NCBI GenBank assembly: GCA_040221475.1
Contig: JAVKEJ010000053.1
Location: 186,001 to 250,000 of the forward strand
Source of the DNA: WLXB01 sp040221475
Lineage (GTDB): Bacteria; Pseudomonadota; Alphaproteobacteria; Rhodospirillales; Rhodospirillaceae
Direction: 5' to 3'
DNA length: 64,000 bases
Part shown: positions 54,601-62,138 of the stretch, one piece after another
Position numbering within the stretch: position 1 is the stretch's first letter
Layout: every line of letters starts with the position of its first letter
Position numbers and translations under genes: made by a program
Notes under the pieces: model-generated
What the model saw: only the letters and a program-made list of their open reading frames with translations
What the model was told of the DNA's origin: nothing
Databases searched by the model: none

Positions 54601-57600
54601 TTTGTCAAAACCGGCTTTGACACGGCCACGATCACTGGCGATGTCACGGTCAACAGTTTGAGCGCATTTACCATTCGCAGCACCAGTAGCACAGTGGAGT
54701 TAGACAATTCTGGCACCATCACCAATGCTGGTACGATCACCCTTGTAAACACGGCAAATTCAAACCCAGTCACGCTTGATCTTACGGGCGGCGGTCTCAT
54801 CGAAAATACGGGCGATGTTAATTTTGCCTCTGGCCCCAGCGGAAACCGGATCCTCAAGGGCGGAAACATCAACAACAACTCGGGTGGCACCGTACTTGTA
54901 GATGCCAACACCGATCTGCAAAGCGCCATCATTTATAACAACACTGGCGGCACCATTAACGTGACGTCTGGCAACACTCTGACTCTGACCGGCAGTTCTA
55001 TCGTTCATGAGTCCGGCGCAACCACGGGCGGGGCAGGCACCCTATCATTGACAGGTTCGGGCACCAACACGCTGACGCTGAATGCGGCGCTGACCCTCTC
55101 AACGCTTGATGTCGTGCTCGGCGCGTCTTCGGCGGGTCTGATCGGCAATATTGATGGTGCAGGTGCGTTGACCGTGGACAGCAACGTCACCTTGGTGCGC
55201 GGCACCATTTCGGCTCCGATGATCATTGGCACAGGTACCGTCACCTCGACTGGCAACAACACCGGTGTGATTGCTGGCAATATGACGATTAACAGCGGCG
55301 GAACGCTCCACGTTGGTGCCACCGGCGGCACGACGGAACTCGACTATGGCAGCGGCACCATCACCAATAATGGTCTGATTTTGTTGGCCGAGTCCTCCGG
55401 CACCAATCCCATCACCCTTGAGTTGGACGTTGGCGGCGCAGGTAACATTGATAACACCGGCACCATCCAAACCACGGCCGGATCAACCGGTGCCCGCACC
55501 ATCAAAGATGGCAACATCTCTAACAGCGCTGGTGGTACCATCGATATTGATACCGACACCACCTATGCCAACGGCACCATCACCAACGCGTCTGGCGGCA
55601 CCATCGCGGTTGCGTCTGGCGAAACGCTGACCCTGAACGGTGCGACGATTGATCACCAGGCCGGGGCGAGCATGTCCGGTCCAGGAACACTTGCGCTCAC
55701 ATCTGGCACGTCCAGCTTGGTGTTGAATGATGATCTGACTCTCACCAACCTCGCTGTCGTACTTGGCGCGTCGTCCGCAGGCAACATCGGCAACATAAGC
55801 GGGTCCAGCATGTTAACGGTGGACAGCAACGTCACCCTGGTGCGCGGCACCATTTCTGCACCTTTGGTCATCGGCACAGGTACCGTCACCTCAACCGGCA
55901 ACAACACCGGTGCGATTACCGGCAACGTGACGATTAACAGCGGCGGAACGCTCCACGTTGGTGCCACCGGCGGCACAACGGAACTCGACTATGGCAACGG
56001 CACCATCACCAATAATGGTCTGATTTTGTTGGCCGAGTCCTCCGGCACCAATCCCATCACCCTTGAGTTGGATGTTGGCGGCGCAGGTGACATCGTCAAC
56101 ACCGGCACCATCCAAACCACGGCCGGGTCAACCGGTGCCCGCACCATTCAAGATGGTAACATCACCAACAGTGGCACCATCGATATTGATACCGATACCA
56201 CCTATGCCAACGGCACCCTCATCAACACGGGCGCCATCGATGTGGCATCCGGCGAAACGCTGACGCTCAACGGTGCAAACATCACGCACCAGTCCGGCGG
56301 AACCTATACGGGCACAGGAACGCTTTCGCTCACGACCGGTACATCGACCTTGCTGTTGGCGGATGACCTCACTCTGAGTGATGTCTCTGTTGTGCTGGGT
56401 GGCGCGTCCGCCGGACAAATCGGCAACATCGCGGCTATGAATACCGAAACGCTGACTGTGGAAAATGTTATCACGCTGGTGCGTGGCGAGATTTCGACGG
56501 ATCTGAACATCGACAGTGGTGGCTTAGTCGTCGGCACCGGCAACGATACGGGTACCATCTCAGGTGGCGTCAACGTGAACAGCGGTGGCACCCTTGAAGT
56601 GCGCAGCACCGGCGGCACCACAGAACTCAACGTGACCAGCGCCATTAATAACTCCGGCATTGTGCTGATCGACAGCACCAGTGGGGCCAACCCGGTGACG
56701 CTGGATCTCACCGGTGGTGGCTCACTCACAAATAATAGCGGTGCTCTACTCAGTGTTACTGCAGGGGCAGGTGGGACCCGCGTACTCAAAGGTGATGTTA
56801 GCAACGATAGTGGCGGCATCATCAACATTGATGGTAATTTGAATTACTCCGACGGAACGCTCTCAAACAATATGGGGGGAGCCGTTAATGTTGGGGCCGG
56901 GGCGAAACTCAATGTTATCACTGGGGCGACCCTGAGCAACGCCGCAACTGTTAACGTGTCTGGTGGCGAGTTGGAAGTTGACGGTACGCTGACAAACTCT
57001 GACACGGTGAATATTGAGGGTGTATCCGGCAACAACGCCTTGTTGGACCTGAATATTGACTACACCAACTCAAGCACTATTGTTTTGACGTCTACAGATA
57101 GTGGCAACACGTCAGGACTTGAAATTGAGGTCGGCGACACGTTCACCAACAGCGGTATTTTCCAGACCAGTGGCACCACGGGTACAGCCCGCACTATTTC
57201 TGGCAATCTTATCAACACCTCCTCGGGTACCTTAGACATCGATGTCTCCACCACCTTAACCAGTGGCACGCTGACCAACGATAATTTTTCCAGCACCTTT
57301 GATATCGCCAGCGGTGCCACCTTTACGGTCGACAGCGGCGCGACCCTTGATCTCATTTGGAACGTAACCGGGACAGGCGACCTTGCGAACAGCGGCACGG
57401 TGAACGTGGATTTTGGCACCTCCAATTTCAACAGTTTCACCAACAATTCAGGTGGTCTTATTCTGCTGGACGCTGGTGTCTCTGGTGATGTGACGGTTGT
57501 TGCGGCAAGCTCCAGCAGCAACGCAGGTACGCTTCGCTTTGAAGATAGCGTGGGTAACAGTTCCGGCAATTCACAGACACTGACTCTTACCTCAGGGACG

Positions 57601-59046
57601 CTGACGAACACAGGGACGATTGAGGTTCTGGCGGGATCTGCCAGCAATACGATTAACGCAGCGGTCATCAACTCAGGCACGCTTGATGTCGATCAGAACA
57701 TAAGCATCAACTTCGGGGCCTCAGAGCAATTCGTGAGTTCCGGCATCATAACAATTGATGACGGTGCCACGCTCTCGCTGAACAGCGCGAACACGGCCGC
57801 GAACACCGTTGACTTCCAGACCGGCAATTCGATCACCATCAGCGTCGGATCCTCCCTTCTTACCAACGGGGCTGATGTCACCAATGATGGCTCTATTGTC
57901 ATTTCAGGTACGCTAGATACGGGCGCGGGTGATTTCTTGAATGACACCAATGGCAACCTGTCTGGCAGCGGCACCTTCAATGTGGGTGGCACCTACACCA
58001 ACAATGGCACAGATACCACTGGGGCCTCGCCTGGGTTCATGGTCATAAATTCAGCTGAAGTTGTCTACGGGGAAACGAGCCAAACCATAGTCGAGCTTGG
58101 CGGCACAGACAGTGCAGATTACGATATCCGGCAGATCAATGGCCACTTTATCTCAGGCGGCACGCTTGCTGTTGTGTCGTGGGCGGGTTTTGCCGCTTCG
58201 GCTGGCGATAGTTTCGATATCATCACGTGGCAGTCTCAGTCCGGCATGTTCCACGAGGCCAACGGCCTCGACAGTTGGGGCAGTGTGGCACTTGACCCGA
58301 TCTTTACCGAGAGCGGTTTAACACTTGTGGCCCGCACGATCACCCATCAGGGCGACAACACCGCCAATATCTTCACAGGCACCGCCGATGATGATGTCAT
58401 GGTGTCTCTTGGCGGCCATGACACGCTTTCAGGCGGCGCAGGCAACGACCTCTTGCTCAGCGGCGCGGGCGATGATGTGCTGTCCGGCGGCGCCGGCGAC
58501 GACCGCCTCATTGGTGGCCTCGGCACTGACACCGCAGATTACTCTAATGATACTGCAGGTGTGGTGGTCGATCTTGCCAACGGCACGGCGACCGACGGCA
58601 GTGGTGGTATGGATACCCTGATTTCGATTGAAAATGTCATCGGCTCTGACTTTGATGACGTTTTGACCGGCAACAGTCGCGACAACGTGTTCATCGGCGG
58701 CGCAGGCGCAGACACCTTCGTGCTTAATGCACCTGATGATGGCAATGACCTCATCCAAGACTTCACCTCTGGCGAAGACACCCTATTGTTCACAGCGGCC
58801 TTTGGCTTCGCTCAAGGCACCGCGACTCAGGGCGAGAATTTCTCTGTGATCGGTGGTACCTACGATGGCACCAACGCCGGGGCCAATACGGCCCACGCCT
58901 CAGGGCAAGCCAGCATCATCTACTCGCTGGCCGACAGCGCCATATACTACGATGCCAATGGCAAGGACGCCGATGGCTACACCGTTGTCGCCAGCCTCAA
59001 CCCAGGCACCAACATCGTGGCGGATGATATTCACTTCGCAGCGTAA
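48700..59046 (+). CDS. Giant type I-secreted adhesin: FecR, Calx-beta, LamG, repeats and RTX
   Basis: 3448 residues, no Sec signal. Order: N-terminal retention-like part (1-105); FecR-like domain (about 112-250, GDPIYMGDLIITG, TPVATIGIRGTK); Gly/Asn then Thr tract (316-433); four Calx-beta units (about 440-550, 557-675, 675-785, 787-890); two LamG/concanavalin domains (about 910-1100, 1127-1330); a cadherin-like domain (about 1348-1428); then VTWDGDASDGLW opens a long beta-solenoid-like region (1586-3100) with four units of about 215 residues; RTX nonapeptides GGAGND/GGAGDD/GGAGAD (about 3230-3343); and a C-terminal T1SS tail ending IHFAA. It should be held or released at the cell surface and bind a glycan or surface. 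No ABC exporter genes are in the window. Confidence 0.92.
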   Translation: MTITEKPTGFIRDDATASQSATQLVTVENGSAVVPDAAALLTGTFVKVGNDLLILSPTGERYLVQDFFTQEPLPYLADGEGLMVSGRIVGRLAEGPQAIQIAQEGVSDGTDPIGIAQTVEGEVTVERADGSIVVLAEGDPIYMGDLIITGEGAAVGLVFLDETTFALGEDGELILDELIYDPSTDTGSARFTLLAGAASVISGSIAKTGADAMKLDTPVATIGIRGTKIIATYDPATGQISIVNRPETLGSGQTQVGEITLTLPNGQVIGTINNTNGGWQFAAGETPTATTFSEADVQAIGGRVDALVQTIATTNQQNNGQDNGGDTNGGNNGPGGDNNGGGDNNGGGGDGGDGGDGTADAEVVTETTTADDGTVTTTTTITTTTTTTNTNTGTTGTTTTTSGNQQTTTTVTPTTTTVTTTTTTSNNNNANNNVAEILPANISVSGPSAPVSDSSSGAGTAVFVITRGGNTQISVNVAFTTASSGAVAGQDYVAQSGVVTFAVGETSKTVEVAIIADSANATVAEPAESFFLQISASGPNTNFINTSASATITADPPLPELSISTVSVFDTVAGVAEFTVTRSGDLTKATTVEYTTQNGTAVAGEDFTSKTGTVSFAAGQATATITVNILADPNVLGVPPNEPDESFSVVLSNAVGATISTGSGIGLITADPPAQLSTFSINSVTINEGATATLTITRGGGTNFSATVNYTVAPGTATAADFGPSNLSGTITFAKGETTKTISIGTVDDTLDEIAENFFVTLSNPVGGTIAAGTGTVSINPSDNVVPNVFISGVGAAEGGGASFTITLSQPSSVPITISYATSDGSAISGLDFVSTANTITIPAGQTSVSFNVGLLTDSETEGPEVFSATITQATGAIITNGSATVTITDVPPPVVITNQDPVILGTSHDNKYAQFDGTSDGLSASSMVTVTSHTLEAWFRTGEATGIHPIIGVDGLTNSTGVTRAYINNGTLTVVVEDSSANYKLIESSITVTDQDWHHISYSYDAASDELRLFVDGVEDTAATIVNNDALVSFSANGPFQVGTGDIPSAEYFRGGIDEVRLWTTARDPDDIIATAQAIELSPDPDLLIVYEFSNFDGSSVANLGAGSSAYDATGSGDSIGDADNIALDLTGGQIVNTNIAELSGDFTIEAWVFVPGLGTNNIIVSKHTNTFGSFDNGEFALLISSSGHPTLRMGNGSGVTELQSSGALTPNTWVHLAASYDDTSGAMELYVNGVNVTATTFSGTRQTGTEDILIGGLATDQGVDSFGGLIRNVAIWSEVRSSGEISGTYANGFTSSSQDELIGYYPFSDGTGSTVTNATGGPDGIITGTPVWSIDSPQLGFTNFTGTYEDTPVAIDVAAYDPDGDALTVTAGNGSNGTTTVVNETVFYTPNANYFGTDSFVVTVDDGNGGTDTQTVSVFVNGVDDAATLALTNTGLGYFDSDGPVIIDGSAALTDVDTSDFDLTKGGSLTVSVTSNSTSADNLTIKNNGTSPGQIGFSSTNVTYGGVTVGTFSGGASGTPLVIILNSSATLAAVQELTRNIEFENTGSGESGTKSIQFVLIENGGGTNVTSDSVSVNMNASGPVTWDGDASDGLWFSATNWDGDTVPSSGDNVVISGSGSDVTFTTSGEGTYVSGLVLSASGTLTVNQDLLGVNGVTTINSGSVLSINNTNGFEVGGTLTNAGEIRIGDGASAGGALNGSGIVDNAGVVKGFGGSIDVDTFNNNAGGLIEVTGSAYGSFAINSNTFINNSGATLRVSGNSSFNADLFFGADFINDGTIELTDSGTAGSATIEIISGTTTNNGTIHSMVGVGGGTRKLVGGWENAVGGTITIDAFTDIDGTLTNYSTFDINEDLTLTGSSTLFNEAAGVIDIAASKFLTIEGSSLLAFNSGSSITAGAGATIDVVHGSIQVNTATNLGPNLELVLGTSGGNDGNITGSAALTVQNSVEFIRGTISAPLIIDTANGDFVKTGFDTATITGDVTVNSLSAFTIRSTSSTVELDNSGTITNAGTITLVNTANSNPVTLDLTGGGLIENTGDVNFASGPSGNRILKGGNINNNSGGTVLVDANTDLQSAIIYNNTGGTINVTSGNTLTLTGSSIVHESGATTGGAGTLSLTGSGTNTLTLNAALTLSTLDVVLGASSAGLIGNIDGAGALTVDSNVTLVRGTISAPMIIGTGTVTSTGNNTGVIAGNMTINSGGTLHVGATGGTTELDYGSGTITNNGLILLAESSGTNPITLELDVGGAGNIDNTGTIQTTAGSTGARTIKDGNISNSAGGTIDIDTDTTYANGTITNASGGTIAVASGETLTLNGATIDHQAGASMSGPGTLALTSGTSSLVLNDDLTLTNLAVVLGASSAGNIGNISGSSMLTVDSNVTLVRGTISAPLVIGTGTVTSTGNNTGAITGNVTINSGGTLHVGATGGTTELDYGNGTITNNGLILLAESSGTNPITLELDVGGAGDIVNTGTIQTTAGSTGARTIQDGNITNSGTIDIDTDTTYANGTLINTGAIDVASGETLTLNGANITHQSGGTYTGTGTLSLTTGTSTLLLADDLTLSDVSVVLGGASAGQIGNIAAMNTETLTVENVITLVRGEISTDLNIDSGGLVVGTGNDTGTISGGVNVNSGGTLEVRSTGGTTELNVTSAINNSGIVLIDSTSGANPVTLDLTGGGSLTNNSGALLSVTAGAGGTRVLKGDVSNDSGGIINIDGNLNYSDGTLSNNMGGAVNVGAGAKLNVITGATLSNAATVNVSGGELEVDGTLTNSDTVNIEGVSGNNALLDLNIDYTNSSTIVLTSTDSGNTSGLEIEVGDTFTNSGIFQTSGTTGTARTISGNLINTSSGTLDIDVSTTLTSGTLTNDNFSSTFDIASGATFTVDSGATLDLIWNVTGTGDLANSGTVNVDFGTSNFNSFTNNSGGLILLDAGVSGDVTVVAASSSSNAGTLRFEDSVGNSSGNSQTLTLTSGTLTNTGTIEVLAGSASNTINAAVINSGTLDVDQNISINFGASEQFVSSGIITIDDGATLSLNSANTAANTVDFQTGNSITISVGSSLLTNGADVTNDGSIVISGTLDTGAGDFLNDTNGNLSGSGTFNVGGTYTNNGTDTTGASPGFMVINSAEVVYGETSQTIVELGGTDSADYDIRQINGHFISGGTLAVVSWAGFAASAGDSFDIITWQSQSGMFHEANGLDSWGSVALDPIFTESGLTLVARTITHQGDNTANIFTGTADDDVMVSLGGHDTLSGGAGNDLLLSGAGDDVLSGGAGDDRLIGGLGTDTADYSNDTAGVVVDLANGTATDGSGGMDTLISIENVIGSDFDDVLTGNSRDNVFIGGAGADTFVLNAPDDGNDLIQDFTSGEDTLLFTAAFGFAQGTATQGENFSVIGGTYDGTNAGANTAHASGQASIIYSLADSAIYYDANGKDADGYTVVASLNPGTNIVADDIHFAA
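49645..49998 (+). repeat. Low-complexity Asn/Gly then Thr tract in adhesin
   Basis: Codons for Asn, Gly and Asp (GGCGGTGAC-like) give way to a long run of ACN codons, giving residues about 316-433 of the giant adhesin. It probably forms a flexible stalk between the FecR part and the first Calx-beta unit. The Thr-rich part is a likely site of glycosylation by analogy, not shown. Confidence 0.85.
55174..55571 (+). repeat. Near-identical internal direct repeat, copy 1
   Basis: About 400 bp that match 55819-56210 with only some 20-25 base differences by eye, most of them third-position, plus a 6-nt deletion. It encodes the core of one 215-residue adhesin unit (GNNTG, NSGGTLHVGATGG, AESSGTNPIT). 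Confidence 0.9.
55819..56210 (+). repeat. Near-identical internal direct repeat, copy 2
   Basis: Second copy, offset 645 bp from copy 1 at the left and 639 at the right because of a 6-nt deletion. More diverged units of the same size lie before (from about 54525) and after (from about 56450), so the array grew by duplication. Confidence 0.9.
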
Positions 59047-59055
59047 ACGCACGCC

Positions 59056-59856
59056 ATGACGCGCTTCTCTGATCAGGTCATCTGGGTCACCGGGGCATCA
59101 TCAGGTATTGGCGAGGCATTGGTTTACGCCTTTGCTCGGGACGGGGCTCATGTGGTGTTGTCGGGTCGGCGTGAGTCCGAGTTGCAACGTGTTGCTTCAA
59201 ATTGCACAGATCGTACAGGCCAGGTGTTTTGTGTGTCCTTCGATATGCTGGACGAAACCGGTCGCAAGGCCGCCGTCGAGGGCGTTCTCAGCCGGTTTGG
59301 CCATATCGATATGCTGGTCAATAATGCCGGCGTGTCGCAGCGCGCGCTTGGTAAAGACACCGCCCTCAGTGTTGATCGGGCCATTATGGAACTCGACTAC
59401 ATGTCGGTCATCGCGCTGACCAAACTGGTTCTCCCTCATATGCTGGAGCGCGGTTCTGGCTATCTGGTCGCCACCTCCAGCGTTGCCGGAAAATACGGCG
59501 TGCCGATGCGCACCGCCTATTCAGCGGCCAAACATGCGTTACACGGTTTTTTTGATGCCCTGCGTGCAGAGCTGGCAGGCGACAACATCAAAATTTCGTT
59601 GCTGGTGATTGCGGGGGTACAAAGCCAGGTTTCGGTGAATGCGCTCACCGGGGATGGCTCCACCTGGGGCAAGATGGACCGTGTCCAAAGCCGGGGCTTA
59701 ACAGCCGAAGACTGCGCACAGATCGTTTTAGACGGTCTCGCGAAAGGTGAGCCTGAAATCAACGTCGGGCGCGGGGCAGCGATGAAAGCCCTATGGCTGA
59801 AACGCTTTTTCCCTAAGCGGCTTCACAAGATGATGACCAAAGCCCGCACAACGTGA
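59056..59856 (+). CDS. SDR-family NAD(P)-dependent oxidoreductase
   Basis: 266 residues. Classical SDR: TGASSGIGEA (13-22), NNAGVSQRA, and the catalytic set in SSVAGKYGVPMRTAYSAAKHA (Ser, then Tyr-x3-Lys). It matches the DHRS7-like branch that ends in a membrane-proximal basic tail (KRFFPKRLHKMM). It would oxidise or reduce a hydrophobic alcohol or ketone with NAD(P). The start is 9 nt after the adhesin stop, so it may be transcribed from the same long message or from a promoter within it. It is a useful contrast to the dehalogenase at 32831, which lacks these residues. Confidence 0.93.
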   Translation: MTRFSDQVIWVTGASSGIGEALVYAFARDGAHVVLSGRRESELQRVASNCTDRTGQVFCVSFDMLDETGRKAAVEGVLSRFGHIDMLVNNAGVSQRALGKDTALSVDRAIMELDYMSVIALTKLVLPHMLERGSGYLVATSSVAGKYGVPMRTAYSAAKHALHGFFDALRAELAGDNIKISLLVIAGVQSQVSVNALTGDGSTWGKMDRVQSRGLTAEDCAQIVLDGLAKGEPEINVGRGAAMKALWLKRFFPKRLHKMMTKARTT

Positions 59857-59890
59857 CGGTAAGCCATGTTCAGCTGAATGGCGCACCCGC

Positions 59891-62071
59891 TTACTTCTCC
59901 GTAAAGCGGGTAACTCCATCCCAATTGCTGTCCGGCGGGTCAAGCTCGTACGCTGCGATACGCTCTATGTAGACCTGAACGACCTTGTCACCAGGGTGTT
60001 TTTTGGCAAAGGCGGTCATCGCTTCCATGGCAGCCGTCCAATCCCGCGATGTATAAGCGTTAAGAGCTATGCTCCAGTCTTCAACCAGGGTCACTTGCTC
60101 TTGGGTAACGCTTAATTCTTTAGGCCCGTTCAGCAAACCAAGCGGCTCATATATGGTCAACGGCACGCCAGCTCCTTTTGGCAGGCTGTGATCAACCAAC
60201 CGAAAGAGAATGTCGTCACAGCACGCCGTGTAAATATCACCACTCACCAGAACCCCTGTGCCGTAATATTTGTTCAGCCCTTCTAGCCGCGCGGCGATAT
60301 TGACGGCGTCGCCAATCGCTGTGAAGTCAATCCGGTCGGAGGATCCCACATTACCAACGACAACTTCCCCAACATGCACGCCGATGCGCGTGTACCATCC
60401 CGTGCGGCCTTGCGCTTGCCAGCGGTCACTCATGTCTTGAGACGCCACGCGACAGATCAGCGCCGTGAGGCAGGCTCTATATTCATAGCGCGAGATGGGG
60501 AGAGGGGCGTTCCAGTAGGCAAAAATGGCGTCGCCAACGAATTTATCGACCGTGCCTTCTTCTTTGATGACCAACGATACCAGTTCCTCAAAATACTCAG
60601 ACATACTGATCATCAGGTTTTCTGGTGTCATCCCTTCAGAAATCGGTGTGAAGTCCTGCACGTCTGTGAACATCAGGCTGACCCGGCGCATTTCCCCACC
60701 CACTTCCACAGGCGTGCCGCTCTTCAGAATATCTCTCACCAGGGCTTTCGGCACATACTTCGAGATGGATCGCACCGTTTGCTTCATGCTCGTCATCGAA
60801 TGGATCAACGAGCCAATCTCCCTAACCGGGGACGTCATCACTATTGGGTCGTCCAGTTGAAAAGATTGAATCAGTTCGGCTTCCTGAGACAGTTGGACCA
60901 ATGGGCGCGAAATCAGTCGGGCAAGAATAATGATCAGAGGAAGCAACACCGAAAATACGATAAACCCTGCCAGCAGTCCCTGGTTTGCAGCCTTTTCCAT
61001 ATATCCTGCAAATTCAGATATGGGGGCCGCGTAAAATATGTAATCGCTGGACCTGTCATTGGGAAAAGTCTCAATGGAGGCGTAATACTCTTCTCCGGCG
61101 ACTTCAATCCTCGTCAGGCTAAAAGGTCCAACCGTCTTGAAAACCTCAAGAACTTGCTGAACGATCGCATCTTCTAGGTTGGTCACTTTTGCCGGGGCAA
61201 TGAGCAGGTCATCAGCCGCCCCAGTTTTCTTGATAATCACCGAGGGGTCAGGGTGCGCTAAAAGCGTCAGATCCTGGTCGAAAATCAACACCCTGTGCAA
61301 TGAATTCGGCCGGATCGACTGCAGGAAGCCTGATAAGTCAGTCATTGTGATGTCAGTGGCAAAAACCCCACCAAGGGGGCCATCAAAAGACTTTGCGAAT
61401 GAAAGTCCAATCTCAGATGAAATTGCAAAAACATATGGCGGTGTGCGGATAAGGGCGTTTTTGGCGGCGCGCGCTGATTGATACCAATCGCGCTTGCGAG
61501 GGTCGTAGGCTGGGTTCGTGAGTTGCCGAAAATCGATCTCGGTCTGATCCTGAGTGTAAAAACGCCAAGTCTGATCTCGCACACCATTTTTAAGTGTGAT
61601 GGTGTGTACAGCGAACCGGCTTCCGGCAGGGGCATCAAGTGCGACAGCTGTTTCTTTGTCGTCAGGGAGCAAGGAGAATACTTGGTAGAAGTCGCCGTTC
61701 TCGTAGCCCGCATAAACCTGAAACATATGTGGATTTAACAACAGCGCTCTAAATAAATTCGGCAGGAGGCCGTCCATATCTAGCGGTGGCCTGGTGCGTG
61801 CGACTGCAGGCACATCGCTAAACAGTTCGGTCACAAGAATAAGGTCGCCAAAGAGGGCGTTCTTTTTCTCATCAACGCGTTGAATCGCCGCGGCGAAAGT
61901 CTCTGCGGCTGAAACCTCTGCTGTTTTTTCTAATTGCCAATAATTTGCCGCGGTTATGGCCACGCCAATCAGCACCGAGATGAGCAGAAACAAGGAGAGG
62001 ATTGTGACGAACACACTGATTCTAGAGTGCGGCTCTTTTGGCAGAGAAGTTGCGCTTTCGGTGTTGGTCAC
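59891..62071 (-). CDS. Cache-sensor adenylate/guanylate cyclase
   Basis: 726 residues. Membrane helix (about 19-41), a large periplasmic dCache-like sensor (about 45-360, with RDWYQSARAAKN and VFATDITMTDLSGFL), a second helix (about 365-390), a HAMP-like linker, then a class III cyclase domain (about 455-640). SLMFTDVQDF and DKFVGDAIFAYW carry the two metal Asp residues, and RIGVHVGEVVVGNVGSSDR and AVNIAARLE complete the core. A C-terminal helix pair follows. It should turn a periplasmic small-molecule signal into cyclic nucleotide. This is the second class III cyclase in the window, unrelated in its sensor. Convergent with the SDR gene. Confidence 0.94.
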   Translation of the reverse strand: MTNTESATSLPKEPHSRISVFVTILSLFLLISVLIGVAITAANYWQLEKTAEVSAAETFAAAIQRVDEKKNALFGDLILVTELFSDVPAVARTRPPLDMDGLLPNLFRALLLNPHMFQVYAGYENGDFYQVFSLLPDDKETAVALDAPAGSRFAVHTITLKNGVRDQTWRFYTQDQTEIDFRQLTNPAYDPRKRDWYQSARAAKNALIRTPPYVFAISSEIGLSFAKSFDGPLGGVFATDITMTDLSGFLQSIRPNSLHRVLIFDQDLTLLAHPDPSVIIKKTGAADDLLIAPAKVTNLEDAIVQQVLEVFKTVGPFSLTRIEVAGEEYYASIETFPNDRSSDYIFYAAPISEFAGYMEKAANQGLLAGFIVFSVLLPLIIILARLISRPLVQLSQEAELIQSFQLDDPIVMTSPVREIGSLIHSMTSMKQTVRSISKYVPKALVRDILKSGTPVEVGGEMRRVSLMFTDVQDFTPISEGMTPENLMISMSEYFEELVSLVIKEEGTVDKFVGDAIFAYWNAPLPISRYEYRACLTALICRVASQDMSDRWQAQGRTGWYTRIGVHVGEVVVGNVGSSDRIDFTAIGDAVNIAARLEGLNKYYGTGVLVSGDIYTACCDDILFRLVDHSLPKGAGVPLTIYEPLGLLNGPKELSVTQEQVTLVEDWSIALNAYTSRDWTAAMEAMTAFAKKHPGDKVVQVYIERIAAYELDPPDSNWDGVTRFTEK

Positions 62072-62138
62072 AGGCCCGGCCTTTAGGAGAATTACTTTTA
62101 AGTCGCTAACTTATACGTTTAAAAGTAAAGATTGTATC

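Noticed and set aside
57060..57680. 206-residue minus-strand frame inside the adhesin repeats
   Set aside because: Same cause; it follows the repeat pattern of the coding strand and resembles no family.
59056..59856. Second halohydrin dehalogenase
   Set aside because: This SDR keeps TGASSGIG and Tyr-x3-Lys, so it is a normal NAD(P)-dependent enzyme.
60374..61177. 267-residue + strand frame opposite the Cache cyclase
   Set aside because: Rich in His, Arg and Gln with no domain motif; the opposite strand encodes a complete cyclase.
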